DNA of 64,000 nt from Streptomyces sp. HNM0574 (lineage in GTDB: Bacteria; Actinomycetota; Actinomycetes; Streptomycetales; Streptomycetaceae). The notes under the pieces were generated by a model, which saw nothing but the letters and a program-made list of their open reading frames with translations, did not search any database and was not told where the DNA came from. The translations under genes were made by a program, and so were the position numbers. Every line of letters starts with the position of its first letter. Position 1 is the first letter of the stretch. The DNA is taken from the NCBI RefSeq assembly GCF_012726235.1, contig NZ_JAASAH010000004.1, forward strand, positions 62,001 through 126,000, read 5' to 3'. This document shows, piece after piece, positions 7,241 to 16,017 of this stretch.

Positions 7241-8641
7241 CTACCCCTCCGGGTACGGCAGCAGCTCCGCGTCCGTCCGCTCCCAGCTGCGGCGCAGGTC
7301 CCGCAGGAGCGCGGCCTCCTCGCGGGCGCGGTCCGCCTGTTCGCGCGGGTCGCGGTCCAGGTCGTACAGGTGGTCGGCGCCGTCCTTGCCCCGGTAGTAC
7401 TTCCACCGGCCGCGGCGCAGCGCGCGCTCGCCGCGTACCCGCCAGAACAGGTCGCGCCGCGGGGGCTGTTCGCCGCGCAGCAGGTATCCGGCGAGGCTGT
7501 GCCCGTCCAGCGGGTGGTCCGGGGCGGGGCGCGCGCCGCCGAGCTCCAGCAGGGTGGCCGTCCAGTCGGGCGAGTAGTGGGGCAGGTGGCTGACCTGGCC
7601 GTGGCCCAGCCCGCCCGGCCAGCGCACGATCTGCGGCACCCGGATGCCGCCCTCCTGGAGCGTGGCCTTGCCGCCGGACAGCGGCCACTGGTACGACCAG
7701 CGCTCGCCGCCGTTGTCGCTGGCGAACAGCACCAGGGTGTCCCGCTCCTGCCCGGACTCCCGCACTGCGCGCAGGACTTCGCCGACCGAGCGGTCCAGGT
7801 CCTCGACCATCTGCACGTACTTCGCCAGCGAGCCGCCGTCCCGGTGCCAGAGCGCGCCCTTCTCGCCCGCCCTGATCCGCCGGACGATCTCCGCGCTCTC
7901 CCGCTCGTCGCCCTCGGCGATCCAGGGCCAGTGCGGCGTCGTGTAGTTGAGGTTCAGCAGCCACGGCCGCCCGTCGGTCTCACGGCCGCGGGCGCGTACG
8001 TGGGCGGCGGCGCGCTCGGTCAGGACGCGGGTGTAGTAGCGCAGATCGCGGTACTCGGCGTCGCCCTCGTACAGGTCGTACTCGCCGCCGAGGCCGAGCT
8101 TGGAGTAGTACTCCAGCGCGCCGCCGAAGTTCCCGAAGAAGGTGTCCCAGCCGGACTTGACGGGGCTGTGGTCGGGCAGATGGCCGCAGTGCCACTTGCC
8201 GATCAGGGCCGTGGCGTAGCCCTCGTCGCGGAGCAGGGAGGCGAGCGTCGGGTGGTCCGGGTCCAGGCCCGCCGTGCGGTCGGCGATCGGCTCGGCGAGG
8301 CCGCCGGCGGTGCGGCCCGGGTAGCGGCCGGTGTAGAGCGCGAAGCGGGTGGGCGAGCAGGTCGCGGAGCCGGAGTACGCCTGGGTGAACCGCACGCCCT
8401 GGCGGGCCAGCCGGTCCAGGTGCGGGGTGCGGATGTGCGCGGAGCCGTACGAGGACAGGTCGGCCCAGCCGAGGTCGTCGCCCAGGATCACCAGGAAGTT
8501 GGGCCGGCGGCGGCCCGCGCCGGAACCGGCCGCGCGGAAGGGCCGCTCGGCGGCCTCGGCGGTCCCGGCGGGCAGCGCGGCGGCAGCGGCCGAGGTGCCG
8601 ATGAGCCCGCCGAAACGGCGGCGGGAGAAGGAAGCGGACAT
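7241..8641 (-). CDS. Tat-exported sulfatase (arylsulfatase-type)
   Basis: This is a 466-residue alkaline-phosphatase-superfamily sulfatase. It has a Tat signal (SRRRFGG at about 6-12, hydrophobic Ala-rich core, AEA cleavage region near 30), metal-binding GDDLGW (54-59), the formylglycine site C-S-P-T-R with Cys95, and IGKWHCGH and FASDNGG motifs. The Cys would need conversion by a formylglycine-generating enzyme, which is not in this window. The ATG at 8641 is preferred over 8710 because it puts the Tat motif near the N-terminus, with GGGGA upstream. Its likely role is release of sulfate from organic esters outside the cell. A leader-peptide ORF lies upstream. Confidence 0.92.
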   Translation of the reverse strand: MSASFSRRRFGGLIGTSAAAAALPAGTAEAAERPFRAAGSGAGRRRPNFLVILGDDLGWADLSSYGSAHIRTPHLDRLARQGVRFTQAYSGSATCSPTRFALYTGRYPGRTAGGLAEPIADRTAGLDPDHPTLASLLRDEGYATALIGKWHCGHLPDHSPVKSGWDTFFGNFGGALEYYSKLGLGGEYDLYEGDAEYRDLRYYTRVLTERAAAHVRARGRETDGRPWLLNLNYTTPHWPWIAEGDERESAEIVRRIRAGEKGALWHRDGGSLAKYVQMVEDLDRSVGEVLRAVRESGQERDTLVLFASDNGGERWSYQWPLSGGKATLQEGGIRVPQIVRWPGGLGHGQVSHLPHYSPDWTATLLELGGARPAPDHPLDGHSLAGYLLRGEQPPRRDLFWRVRGERALRRGRWKYYRGKDGADHLYDLDRDPREQADRAREEAALLRDLRRSWERTDAELLPYPEG

Positions 8642-8798
8642 GCGTGATCCCCGGAGGTGAAGAACGGAAAGGAGAAAGGGAGCCGCCGGGCGGGACGGAA
8701 ATACCGTCACCGCAGAAGCCGGAATTCCAGGACCTCTTGGGCCCGGACGGCGGGGCGGAACAGGAAAGCCGGGAGCGGTCCCGGGACGCGGAGTGCGG

Positions 8799-8882
8799 TC
8801 AGGCGCGGCGACACGCGGCGCCGGTCACGCGACGGAGGTCGACGTGCCGGCGCCGTACGAGAATCTGCCGACGGCTGCGCAT
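8799..8882 (-). CDS. 27-aa leader peptide upstream of sulfatase (RRHVDL type)
   Basis: The peptide begins MRSRRQILV, contains RRRHVDLRRV and ends TGAACRRA. The R-R-H-V-D-L core followed by a late Cys matches a family of short Streptomyces 'putative leader peptides' found upstream of sulfur-metabolism genes. Translation probably starts at the transcript's first base: -35 TTGACC (8914-8919), a 17-base spacer, -10 GAGAAT (8891-8896), then ATG 8 bases later. The sulfatase starts about 157 bases downstream. The inferred role is cis regulation of the sulfatase by translation of the peptide, perhaps sensing charged tRNA-Cys or nascent-chain arrest. Confidence 0.7.
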   Translation of the reverse strand: MRSRRQILVRRRHVDLRRVTGAACRRA

Positions 8883-8890
8883 GACGAGGG

Positions 8891-8919
8891 ATTCTCACCG
8901 GGTCCTTAACCCCGGTCAA
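8891..8919 (-). promoter_or_regulatory. Promoter of the leader peptide-sulfatase transcript
   Basis: On the minus strand, TTGACC (8914-8919) and GAGAAT (8891-8896) are separated by 17 bases, close to the housekeeping sigma consensus. The leader ATG begins 8 bases after the -10. Confidence 0.65.
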
Positions 8920-9153
8920 CGCCGTCGGCGCGCCCGGTGAACGGCCGCCGAGGCGTCATTCGGGGCGCGAATCCCCCGAATCCCCGGCCGCAAATACCTC
9001 AGCGCGTCCCAAACTCCGCCCGGGCGCGCGGAGTTCGCCCGCCGGCTTCGTCATCCGTTGTTGATCCGCAGGTATTGACGTGGCAACGGACCGGGACGAG
9101 AGTCCCCCACGTTCCCCGATGTGTGTACCGCCCACGAACAGTGGAGGCGCTCC

Positions 9154-10887
9154 GTGTGCGATCTGCACGACCCTCACGAGGAAGACCGGCAGACGACGGC
9201 GGCGAGCGGGCTGAGCCGCCGCAGGATCGTCCAGTTGCTCGGCGCGGCCGGGGCGGGCGGAGCCGCGACGGCCGCCGGTGCCGACCCGGCCGTGGCCGCT
9301 GCCGCCGACCCGGCGGCCGCGGACGGGGCGTACGAGCCGCCCCGTGACCTGGCCGAGGACTCCGCCGCCAAGCGCTCCGCGCTGGCGTGGATCGACGGCC
9401 ACGCCTCCCGGATCACCGGGCTGAACGACGAGATATGGGAGAGGGCCGAACTCAGCCTGCGCGAGTGGAAGTCCTCCCTCGCCCAGGCCGAATTCCTGGA
9501 ACGGGCCGGATTCGACGTCGAGTTCGGCACCGCCGGCTTCCCCACCGCCTTCACCGCGACCTTCACCCGGGGCAGCGGCGGCCCCGTGATCGGCTTCAGC
9601 GGCGAGTACGACGCGCTGCCCGGGCTCTCGCAGAAGCGGGGCGCGGGGCGGCACGACCCGCTCGCATACGTCCACGACCCCTTCGCCCCCGGCTACGGCC
9701 CGGGCCACGGCTGCGGGCACTGCGCACTGGGCACCGCGGCCGCTGCCGCCGCCGCTGCCGTGGCCGAGGCGGCCAGGCGCCACCGGCTGGACGTGACCGT
9801 GAAGTTCTTCGGCTCGACCGCCGAGGAACAGCTGATCGGCAAGACGTACGCCGTCAGCAAGGGCGTGTACGACGGGCTCGACGCCTTCCTCGACTGGCAC
9901 CCCTCCACCGGCAACGCCACCGGCTGGGGCACCACCAGCGCGATGACGGCGGTCACCTTCACCTTCCTCGGCGTCGCTGGGCACGGCGGCTCCCCGCTGG
10001 GCAACAAGAGCGCGGGCGACGCGGCGGTGATGATGGCGACGATGTCGGAGTTCCTGCGCGAGGAGAGCCTCGCGCCCTCCGGCCGCCTGCACTGGGTGAT
10101 CACCAACGGCGGCGACGTCCCGAACGTCACCCCGGAGACGGCGCAGATCTCCTACTTCGTCCGCGAGGGCAGCCCCGAACGGGTGTCCGCGCTGCTGGAG
10201 AAGGTGATCGCGGTCTCCGAGGCGGCGGCGAAGGCGAGCCGGACCACCGTCCGGCACAAGATCACGGCGGCCTGCTGGAACCAGCTGCCGTCCCGCTCCT
10301 TCGCCGAGCTGATGCACGACAACATGCGGACGATCGGCCCGCCGGAGTTCTCCCGCGAGGCACAGCGGATCGCGAAGGAGCTCCAGGAGTCCCTGGGCCT
10401 CCCGCAGGAGGGCCTGCACGAGGAGATAGCCGAGCTGACCCCGCCCAACCCGGTCTTCCCCGGCGGCGGTTCGACGGACGTCGCCGACATCAGCTGGCAG
10501 GTGCCGACCGTCTCGATGGGCACCGCCCTGGCCCCCGTCGGCACCAAGATGCACACCTGGTCCACGGCCTCCTGCGCCGGGTCGGCGCCGGGCCACACCG
10601 CGCTGCTGTCCGCCGCCTCGTACCTCGCCGCCACCGCCGTCGACCTGCTGACCAGGCCGGAGCTGCTGCGGCGGATCACCGAGGAGTTCGAGGAGCGGAA
10701 GAAGGACGTGGACTGGCGCACCGCCCTGCCCGACGGGTACGAGCCGCCGATGTACGAGCCGCCCGAGTGGTTCCTGAGACGGACGGGGCAGAGCTGGCCG
10801 CCCGGCAACATCACCTGGCCGCCCGAACGGGTCGTCAGCCGCGAGAAGTTCGCCTCCCTCGGCCCCGACCTGGAGCCGCAGACCTGA
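9154..10887 (+). CDS. Tat-exported M20-family amidohydrolase, AbgB-like
   Basis: The 577-residue protein has a twin-Arg motif SRRRIVQ (21-27) and an Ala/Gly-rich hydrophobic core, then an M20D peptidase fold. Metal and catalytic motifs include GHGCGHC (as in AbgB GHGCGHN), the Glu pair in TAEEQLIG, DWHP, the lid-domain GVAGHGGSPLGNKSAGD, GGGSTDVADISW and the late HTWSTASC...GH segment. AbgB cleaves p-aminobenzoyl-glutamate in the cytoplasm; this version appears exported and has a C-terminal extension. The GTG at 9154 is chosen because GGAGG lies 6 bases upstream; a GTG at 9121 lacks one. A TTGACG hexamer at 9075-9080 may be the -35. Confidence 0.87.
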   Translation: MCDLHDPHEEDRQTTAASGLSRRRIVQLLGAAGAGGAATAAGADPAVAAAADPAAADGAYEPPRDLAEDSAAKRSALAWIDGHASRITGLNDEIWERAELSLREWKSSLAQAEFLERAGFDVEFGTAGFPTAFTATFTRGSGGPVIGFSGEYDALPGLSQKRGAGRHDPLAYVHDPFAPGYGPGHGCGHCALGTAAAAAAAAVAEAARRHRLDVTVKFFGSTAEEQLIGKTYAVSKGVYDGLDAFLDWHPSTGNATGWGTTSAMTAVTFTFLGVAGHGGSPLGNKSAGDAAVMMATMSEFLREESLAPSGRLHWVITNGGDVPNVTPETAQISYFVREGSPERVSALLEKVIAVSEAAAKASRTTVRHKITAACWNQLPSRSFAELMHDNMRTIGPPEFSREAQRIAKELQESLGLPQEGLHEEIAELTPPNPVFPGGGSTDVADISWQVPTVSMGTALAPVGTKMHTWSTASCAGSAPGHTALLSAASYLAATAVDLLTRPELLRRITEEFEERKKDVDWRTALPDGYEPPMYEPPEWFLRRTGQSWPPGNITWPPERVVSREKFASLGPDLEPQT

Positions 10888-11003
10888 CCCCTCCGGGGGA
10901 CCGGAGGGCGGCACGGCGGCGCGGCGGCCGCGTCCCCGGGTAGAAACAGGGGCCCGGGCGCGCACCGCCGCGCCGCCGTCCACCCGAGAGGAACCCGTAC
11001 CCC

Positions 11004-11648
11004 GTGCCCTTCCGCCGCCCGTCGACGGCCCGCCTCGCACCGGCCCTCGCCGTCACCCTCGCCGCCCTCGCCCCGCTCGCCGCCCTGCCCGCCCCGGCGC
11101 AGGCCCGGGCACCGGCCGCCGCCACCGCCGAACGGCCCGGCCTCCCGCCCCTCACCGAGCGCACGCGGCTCGCCGGGCTCGCCGAACTGGCCGCCGAGCG
11201 GCTGGAGACGGCGGACAAGGTGGCCGCCGCCAAGTGGGGCGCCGGCAAGCCCGTCGACGACCCGGCGCGGGAGCGGCAGATCCTCGACGACGTCGCCCGG
11301 CGCTCGGCCGCGACGGGCGTCGACCCGGACGAGGCCACCGCCGTCTTCCGCGACCAGATCGAGGCCAACAAGCTGGTGCAGCGCGGGCTGCACGCCCGCT
11401 GGGAGCGCCACCCGGCCGAACGCCCCGCGCAGCGCCCGGACTTGGCCAAGGAGGTCCGTCCGGTGCTCGACCGCATCACCGGCGAACTCCTCGACGCCCT
11501 GCGGGACAGCGAGGCCGCGCGGCACAGCGGCCCCGGCTGCGCCCCGCGCCTGGCCGCCGACACCGCGCGCGCCGCGCACGCCCGCCACTTCGACCCGCTG
11601 CACACCAGGGGCCTGGCACGGGCCGTCCCGTCCTTCTGCGCGAACTAG
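11004..11648 (+). CDS. Secreted chorismate mutase (gamma/AroQ type)
   Basis: The 214-residue protein has a cleavable signal peptide (about 1-35, ending APAQARA) and an all-helical AroQ-gamma chorismate mutase domain. The active-site pattern includes ERLETADKVAAAKW, ARERQILDDV and FRDQIEANKLVQRG, as in secreted mycobacterial Rv1885c. It converts chorismate to prephenate; why it is exported is unknown for the family. Conserved Cys residues near the end (GPGCAPR and PSFCAN) may form a disulfide. The GTG start has GAGAGGAA 9 bases upstream. Its last 4 bases overlap the converging small membrane protein gene. Confidence 0.9.
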   Translation: MPFRRPSTARLAPALAVTLAALAPLAALPAPAQARAPAAATAERPGLPPLTERTRLAGLAELAAERLETADKVAAAKWGAGKPVDDPARERQILDDVARRSAATGVDPDEATAVFRDQIEANKLVQRGLHARWERHPAERPAQRPDLAKEVRPVLDRITGELLDALRDSEAARHSGPGCAPRLAADTARAAHARHFDPLHTRGLARAVPSFCAN

Positions 11649-11884
11649 CCGCCACCGCCGACGAGCGCGTGGAAGAGCAGCAGCCCCGCACCGGCCGCGC
11701 CGCCTCCGGCGAGCAGCGAGGCGGCGGCCGAGTTCCCGTCGAGGTGGCTCAGCAGGCCCGCGACGCCACCGGTGACGACCGCGAGCAGCAGCACCAGCGC
11801 GGCCCGCACGCTGAGCAGCGCCCCGGGCTCCTGTGCTGAACTCGCGTCCTGTGCGGGTGAGTCGGTCGGCGGTTGGTCGGGCAC
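11645..11884 (-). CDS. Small two-helix membrane protein (79 aa)
   Basis: A polar N-terminus of about 25 residues is followed by two hydrophobic segments (about 27-46 and 54-76). I know no defined function. The GTG start has AGGAGG 4 bases upstream, the strongest ribosome-binding site in this part of the window, which supports coding. It converges on the chorismate mutase gene with a 4-base overlap at the stops. Confidence 0.65.
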   Translation of the reverse strand: MPDQPPTDSPAQDASSAQEPGALLSVRAALVLLLAVVTGGVAGLLSHLDGNSAAASLLAGGGAAGAGLLLFHALVGGGG

Positions 11885-12119
11885 AGGGCCTCCTGCGGGT
11901 CGGGTACGGCTGGTGGTAGGCGCCCGCCGGGCCGGTATCCCATGCGCCGCGGCCGCCGTTCATCCGATCGGGTGAGGTGCGCGGGTGCCGCGTGGGACGG
12001 CCCCCGCGGCGCGGCCTACAAGCCGCCGACAGGCGGCGGGGCACGGCAGCATCACGCGTCCGCCGCGGGGTTCGCTTCCTGGGGGGCAGGGAGGTGAGGC
12101 ACGGAAAGAGGGACTCGGC

Positions 12120-12857
12120 ATGCACGACCAGGGCGGACGGAGGAAAGGGCTGTACGCGCTGCCCTCACCCGGCCGGGAAGCACGCGACCGGCTCGCCGAG
12201 GACCGGGAGCTGGTGCGGGTGCTGGCCGCCGACGGCTTCGCGGGCCGCCGCTACGAACGCTTCGAGCACGTGCTCACGGAGTACGGGATTCCGACGCTCT
12301 GCGCGTGGATGCGGACCGGTTTCGTCTTCCGGAAGCTGAACGGCCGCGGCTGGAACCTCCACCCCGCGGACGACGAACTGGCCGAACTGCAACGGGACTC
12401 GGCGCTCCGCGAGGAACTGGCCAACATGACGGTCGCCCTCACCCTCCCGGACTTCCGCGAGAGCGCCCTCCTCGGCGGCGAGTGGCACCCCGACGGCGGC
12501 GCGAGCCTGAAGACGTACTTCCTGGAGAAGTGCCTGAACGTCTTCCCCCGCGAGTTCCGCAAGTACCGCACCCGCCGGAGGAAGCTCTCCCGCGAGGAAC
12601 TCTGGGGCCAGGTGCCGGACGCCCCGCCCGGCAGCGGCTCCGCCGACCCGGCCGCGATAGTCGCCGGACGCGAGAAGGCCCTGCACCACCTGGACCGCGA
12701 GGTCTCGCCCCGGACCCGGGCCATGGTGGCGCTGCGGGCGTGGGGGTACAGCCATGAGGAGATCAAGGAGATCCTCATGGAGGACTCGGCGCGCGCCGTC
12801 GAGGGCGTGCTCAAGCGCTGGCGCGACAGCCTCCGGGAGGACGCAGATGGCTCCTGA
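12120..12857 (+). CDS. Sigma-70-like (ECF-related) regulatory protein
   Basis: The 245-residue protein resembles a Streptomyces family of sigma-like proteins. The central segment (GGEWHPDGGASLKTYF and CLNVFPREFRKY, about 119-150) matches sigma region 2. A C-terminal helix-turn-helix (SPRTRAMVALRAWGYSHEEI, about 196-230) matches region 4. About 60 N-terminal residues (DRELVRVLAADGFAGRRYE, then YGIPTLCAWMRTG) are specific to this group. The ATG at 12120 has AAAGAGGGA 6 bases upstream. The stop overlaps the next gene by 11 bases, so the two are co-expressed. Genuine sigma activity is inferred, not shown. Confidence 0.7.
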   Translation: MHDQGGRRKGLYALPSPGREARDRLAEDRELVRVLAADGFAGRRYERFEHVLTEYGIPTLCAWMRTGFVFRKLNGRGWNLHPADDELAELQRDSALREELANMTVALTLPDFRESALLGGEWHPDGGASLKTYFLEKCLNVFPREFRKYRTRRRKLSREELWGQVPDAPPGSGSADPAAIVAGREKALHHLDREVSPRTRAMVALRAWGYSHEEIKEILMEDSARAVEGVLKRWRDSLREDADGS

Positions 12858-14214
12858 CGAGGGGGAGCGCGAACTCCCCTGCGGCGACGCCGAGTTCGAG
12901 GCCCTGCTCCAGCGCTCCTCGCTGGGCGGCGAGGGCGTCGCCCGGCTGCGGCGGCGCACCACGCCGGCGCGGGCGCACGCGGTCCGCGGTCTGGGCCGCC
13001 TCCAGGACCGGCTGGACCACGCGGCCCCCTCGCCCGAGGAGCTCCGCCGGATCACCGCGCTGCTCCGCAGCCTGGGCCACGACGCGCGCGCCGACGAGGT
13101 CGCCGCCCGGCAGGCGCTGCTCTCCCGCGTGCACGGCTCGGCCGCCCCGCCGCAGCCGCGTCCGGCGGCGCCCGGACACCTCGCCCCCGTCATGACGGCC
13201 GGGCCGGTGCGCGGCGCCGACCGGGTCTCCTTCTGCCACCACCCGGAGGCGCACACCCCGGCCCGGCTCCCCGCCGCCTCCTCGCTGGCGACCGTCACCG
13301 ACAGCGAGCCCGCGTACGGGCCGGACGAGTGCTGCCCTGCGGCGTCCCTGCGGCCGCCCGAGGTGGACGCGCGGGGGCTGGACCAGGAGACCCAGCGGAT
13401 GCTGCTGGCCACCGAGTTGCGGCGGCTGCGCCGGGAGAGCCGGTTGCTCCCGGCACCGGCGGCGACCCCGCTGGGCATCGGCCCCTCGGCGCTGCGCGAC
13501 ATCGAACTCGGCCGCCGCACACCCTCGCCGCACCAGGTGGCGGCGCTGCTGGAGGTGTACCGCGCGGGCGAGGCGTACCGGCGCTGGCTGGGCGTGCTGG
13601 CGGAGGCGGTGCAGCACCGCCCGCTGCGTCAACGGACGCCGGGGGCGGCCCTGTTGGCCGAGCTGGAGGCGTCGGCCTCGCTGATCCGCTCGTACGAGAT
13701 CCAGGTGGTGCCGCCTCTGTTGCAGACGCCGGAGTACTGCCGGGCGATGTACCGGGCCGCCTCCCCGGCGGAGCGCCCCTCGGCGCGGGACGTCCGCCGC
13801 AAGGCGGACGAGGTCGCCGCGCGCCGCGAGGGCTTCCTGCACCCAGGCCGCGGCACCCGGCTGTGGGCGGTGCTCGACGAGATGGTGCTGCACCGCAGGG
13901 TGAGCGACGACGACGGGGTGCACCGCGCACAGGTGGAGTACCTGCTGGAGCTGAGCGAACACCCGCGCGTCACCCTGCAGATCATCCCCCGGCACCTGAG
14001 CTATCCGATGCCGGGCCGGCTCACCGTCGTCCGCCCGCACGACCGCCGGATGACGGACGTGGTCTACATCGAGTACCTGACCGGCGTGCTGTACCTGCGC
14101 AACCGCTCCGAGCTGGACAGCTACACCGCCGCCTGGCACACCCTCGCCGTCCAGGCCGAGACCCCGGCCGAGACCCAGCGACGGCTGGTGCAGTACCTGT
14201 CGGCGGTGCGCTGA
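12847..14214 (+). CDS. XRE-family regulator with DUF5753 domain and long N-terminal extension
   Basis: In this 455-residue protein, residues about 186-246 look like a degenerate XRE helix-turn-helix (ATELRRLRRESRL...SALRDIELGRRTPSPHQVAALLEVY). Residues about 265-450 form the DUF5753 domain (IRSYEIQVVPPLLQTPEY, VTLQIIPRHLSYP, VYIEYL). About 180 N-terminal residues are unusual; they include a helical part and a Cys/His cluster (FCHH at 129-132, His136, Cys162-Cys163) that could bind a metal. DUF5753 regulators are numerous in Streptomyces and usually pair with a DUF397 protein; here the partner is the sigma-like gene instead. GGGAGGA lies 6 bases before the ATG. Confidence 0.82.
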   Translation: MAPDEGERELPCGDAEFEALLQRSSLGGEGVARLRRRTTPARAHAVRGLGRLQDRLDHAAPSPEELRRITALLRSLGHDARADEVAARQALLSRVHGSAAPPQPRPAAPGHLAPVMTAGPVRGADRVSFCHHPEAHTPARLPAASSLATVTDSEPAYGPDECCPAASLRPPEVDARGLDQETQRMLLATELRRLRRESRLLPAPAATPLGIGPSALRDIELGRRTPSPHQVAALLEVYRAGEAYRRWLGVLAEAVQHRPLRQRTPGAALLAELEASASLIRSYEIQVVPPLLQTPEYCRAMYRAASPAERPSARDVRRKADEVAARREGFLHPGRGTRLWAVLDEMVLHRRVSDDDGVHRAQVEYLLELSEHPRVTLQIIPRHLSYPMPGRLTVVRPHDRRMTDVVYIEYLTGVLYLRNRSELDSYTAAWHTLAVQAETPAETQRRLVQYLSAVR

Positions 14215-14232
14215 GCCCGGCGGGCTCCGGGA

Positions 14233-15780
14233 CTACCCCAGCGACCGCGCCTTGAAGGCCGCCTTGCGGGCCTCCTTGGCCGTGGCCTTGTCCGGGTGGA
14301 TGCGGCCCATGGCCTCCAGGACGTCGCCGGTGGCGGGGTGCGCCACCCGCCAGACCTTGTCGAAGAAACCGGTGTGCTGGTCGACGAGCCCCTGCACGAG
14401 ACCCTTCAACTCCTCGGCCTCGCCCACGGTCTGGAGCTGCGCGGCGATCGTGTCGACCGTCAGCCAGAAGATCATGTCCTCGTCCGGCGGCGGCACGTCG
14501 CCCGCGCCGCGCTCGGCGAGCCAGACCCGGGCGAGCCCGCCGAGCTCCCGGTCGTCCAGCACCTCGCGGAGCGCGGGCTCGGCCTCGGTGCCCGGGGTGA
14601 GGGACAGCGTCTGCTGGCAGGCGAGGCGGCGGGCCGGCGCGTCGGCGTCGTCCCCGCGGGCGGCGGCGAGCAGTTCACGCGCCGCGGTCACCGCCGTACG
14701 GGCCGCGAGCCAGGCCTCGATCTCGGCCCGCGCGGTCTCCTCGGGGTACGCGGGGATGGCGCCGAGCAGGGTGGCCGCTGACGCCTCGGCGAGGTCGCCG
14801 ACGAGCGGCGCCTCGATGCCCGCGTCCCGCATCCGGACGCGGACGCCGTGCAGTCCGAGCGGGGTGAGCCGGACCAGGCCGTAGCGGTCGACGTCCTCCT
14901 CGTCGGGGCCGATGGCCTCGGCGACGGCGGCCTCCGGGTCGTCCATGTCGATCTCGGCGGTCAGCGCCTCGTCGACCGGCCGGTACTCGACGAGCCCGGT
15001 CAGCTCCAGAATCCGGAACTGGTCGTCGAGCTTCATCATCGCGGCCGAGACCTCTTCGAGGATCTCGTTGGTCGGCTCGTCCATGTCGTCCGGGACGATC
15101 ATGGAGGCGGCCAGCACCGGCAGCGGGACCATGGACCCGGCGGCGACGGCGACGTCCGTGGCGGTGAGGACGTAGAGGTTGCCGAGGGCGCTGTCGAGGA
15201 AGTCGGCCTCCTCCTCGGGGTTCCAGTCCATGGCGTCGAGGTCGATGGAGTCGGGGTCGATGTTCCCGTCCGCGTCGACGACCGGGTTCATGCCGCCGAG
15301 CAGGTCCTCGAAGCTGGGCGTGGAGGCGTCGGCGAGGACGGAGTCCAGGCCCTCCTGCCAGAGCGCGAGCACGTCCTCGGGGCTGCCGGAGACCCGGCTC
15401 AGCTCGTCACCGGGCGTCGCGAGGCCGGACGGGGCGTCTTCCTTCTCCTCGCCCGCCGCGCCGCCGTCCTGCTCCAGCTCGTCGATGTCGACGAGGCCGG
15501 TGTCGACGGCGAGGTTCCACGCCTCGGAGGTGTAGGTGTCGCCGTCCTCCTCCCCGGCCAGGCCGAGGTGGTCGACGGCCTCCTTGAGGCGGTCGGCGAG
15601 CAGTTCCCCGCCGACGCCCACCGGGACGCCCTCCTCCCCGGCCTCCTCGGCCGCGGCACCCGCCCAGCGGGCGAGCCGCACGGCCCGCGAGTAGAGCGGC
15701 GCGGCGAGGGCGTCCCGTGCCAGCTCGGCCTCGGACGGCAGCCGCACGGGCGGCATGGTGGGACGGTCTTCACCGGACAT
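14233..15780 (-). CDS. Large acidic protein of unknown function (515 aa)
   Basis: The protein is mostly helical by composition and very acidic, with a disordered Glu/Asp/Gly linker (about 100-135) and another acidic stretch (DADGNIDPDSIDLDAMDW). It ends in a basic tail (HPDKATAKEARKAAFKARSLG, about 495-515). No signal peptide or membrane segment is seen. I recognise it only as a conserved actinobacterial hypothetical and assign no function. Start choice is uncertain: AGGAG lies 12 bases before the ATG at 15780, 9 before a TTG at 15783, and directly abuts an ATG at 15792. It is divergent from the secreted nuclease. Confidence 0.75.
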   Translation of the reverse strand: MSGEDRPTMPPVRLPSEAELARDALAAPLYSRAVRLARWAGAAAEEAGEEGVPVGVGGELLADRLKEAVDHLGLAGEEDGDTYTSEAWNLAVDTGLVDIDELEQDGGAAGEEKEDAPSGLATPGDELSRVSGSPEDVLALWQEGLDSVLADASTPSFEDLLGGMNPVVDADGNIDPDSIDLDAMDWNPEEEADFLDSALGNLYVLTATDVAVAAGSMVPLPVLAASMIVPDDMDEPTNEILEEVSAAMMKLDDQFRILELTGLVEYRPVDEALTAEIDMDDPEAAVAEAIGPDEEDVDRYGLVRLTPLGLHGVRVRMRDAGIEAPLVGDLAEASAATLLGAIPAYPEETARAEIEAWLAARTAVTAARELLAAARGDDADAPARRLACQQTLSLTPGTEAEPALREVLDDRELGGLARVWLAERGAGDVPPPDEDMIFWLTVDTIAAQLQTVGEAEELKGLVQGLVDQHTGFFDKVWRVAHPATGDVLEAMGRIHPDKATAKEARKAAFKARSLG

Positions 15781-15925
15781 CAACGCGCTCATCTCCTACG
15801 GGGTTTCCGGACTGCGGGACGCTGCGGTGCCCCAGGGTAGACGGGATCTGTCCCCCACTGCCCGAATCGTGCACCGGCCATCCGCCCGGTGCCGCGGCCC
15901 GCTTCGCCGACCGTACGCCACGCTC

Positions 15926-15955
15926 TTGACAACTCCCGTTTCCCGGCCAGACTTT
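15926..15955 (+). promoter_or_regulatory. Possible promoter of the secreted nuclease gene
   Basis: A perfect -35 TTGACA (15926-15931) is followed after 18 bases by a weak -10 GACTTT (15950-15955). It lies about 60 bases before the TTG start. Confidence 0.4.
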
Positions 15956-16017
15956 ACGCGCGTAGAGAATCACCGGCACCACCGTCTCCACCGCCATCCG
16001 CTTCCCCGGAGGGACCG

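Noticed and set aside
8642..8710. Longer sulfatase start at 8710
   Set aside because: It would bury the Tat motif about 29 residues in and lacks a ribosome-binding site.
11985..12119. Upstream extension of the sigma-like gene to position 11985
   Set aside because: The extension is Arg/Ala low complexity. The ATG at 12120 has a good Shine-Dalgarno and gives the family-like N-terminus.
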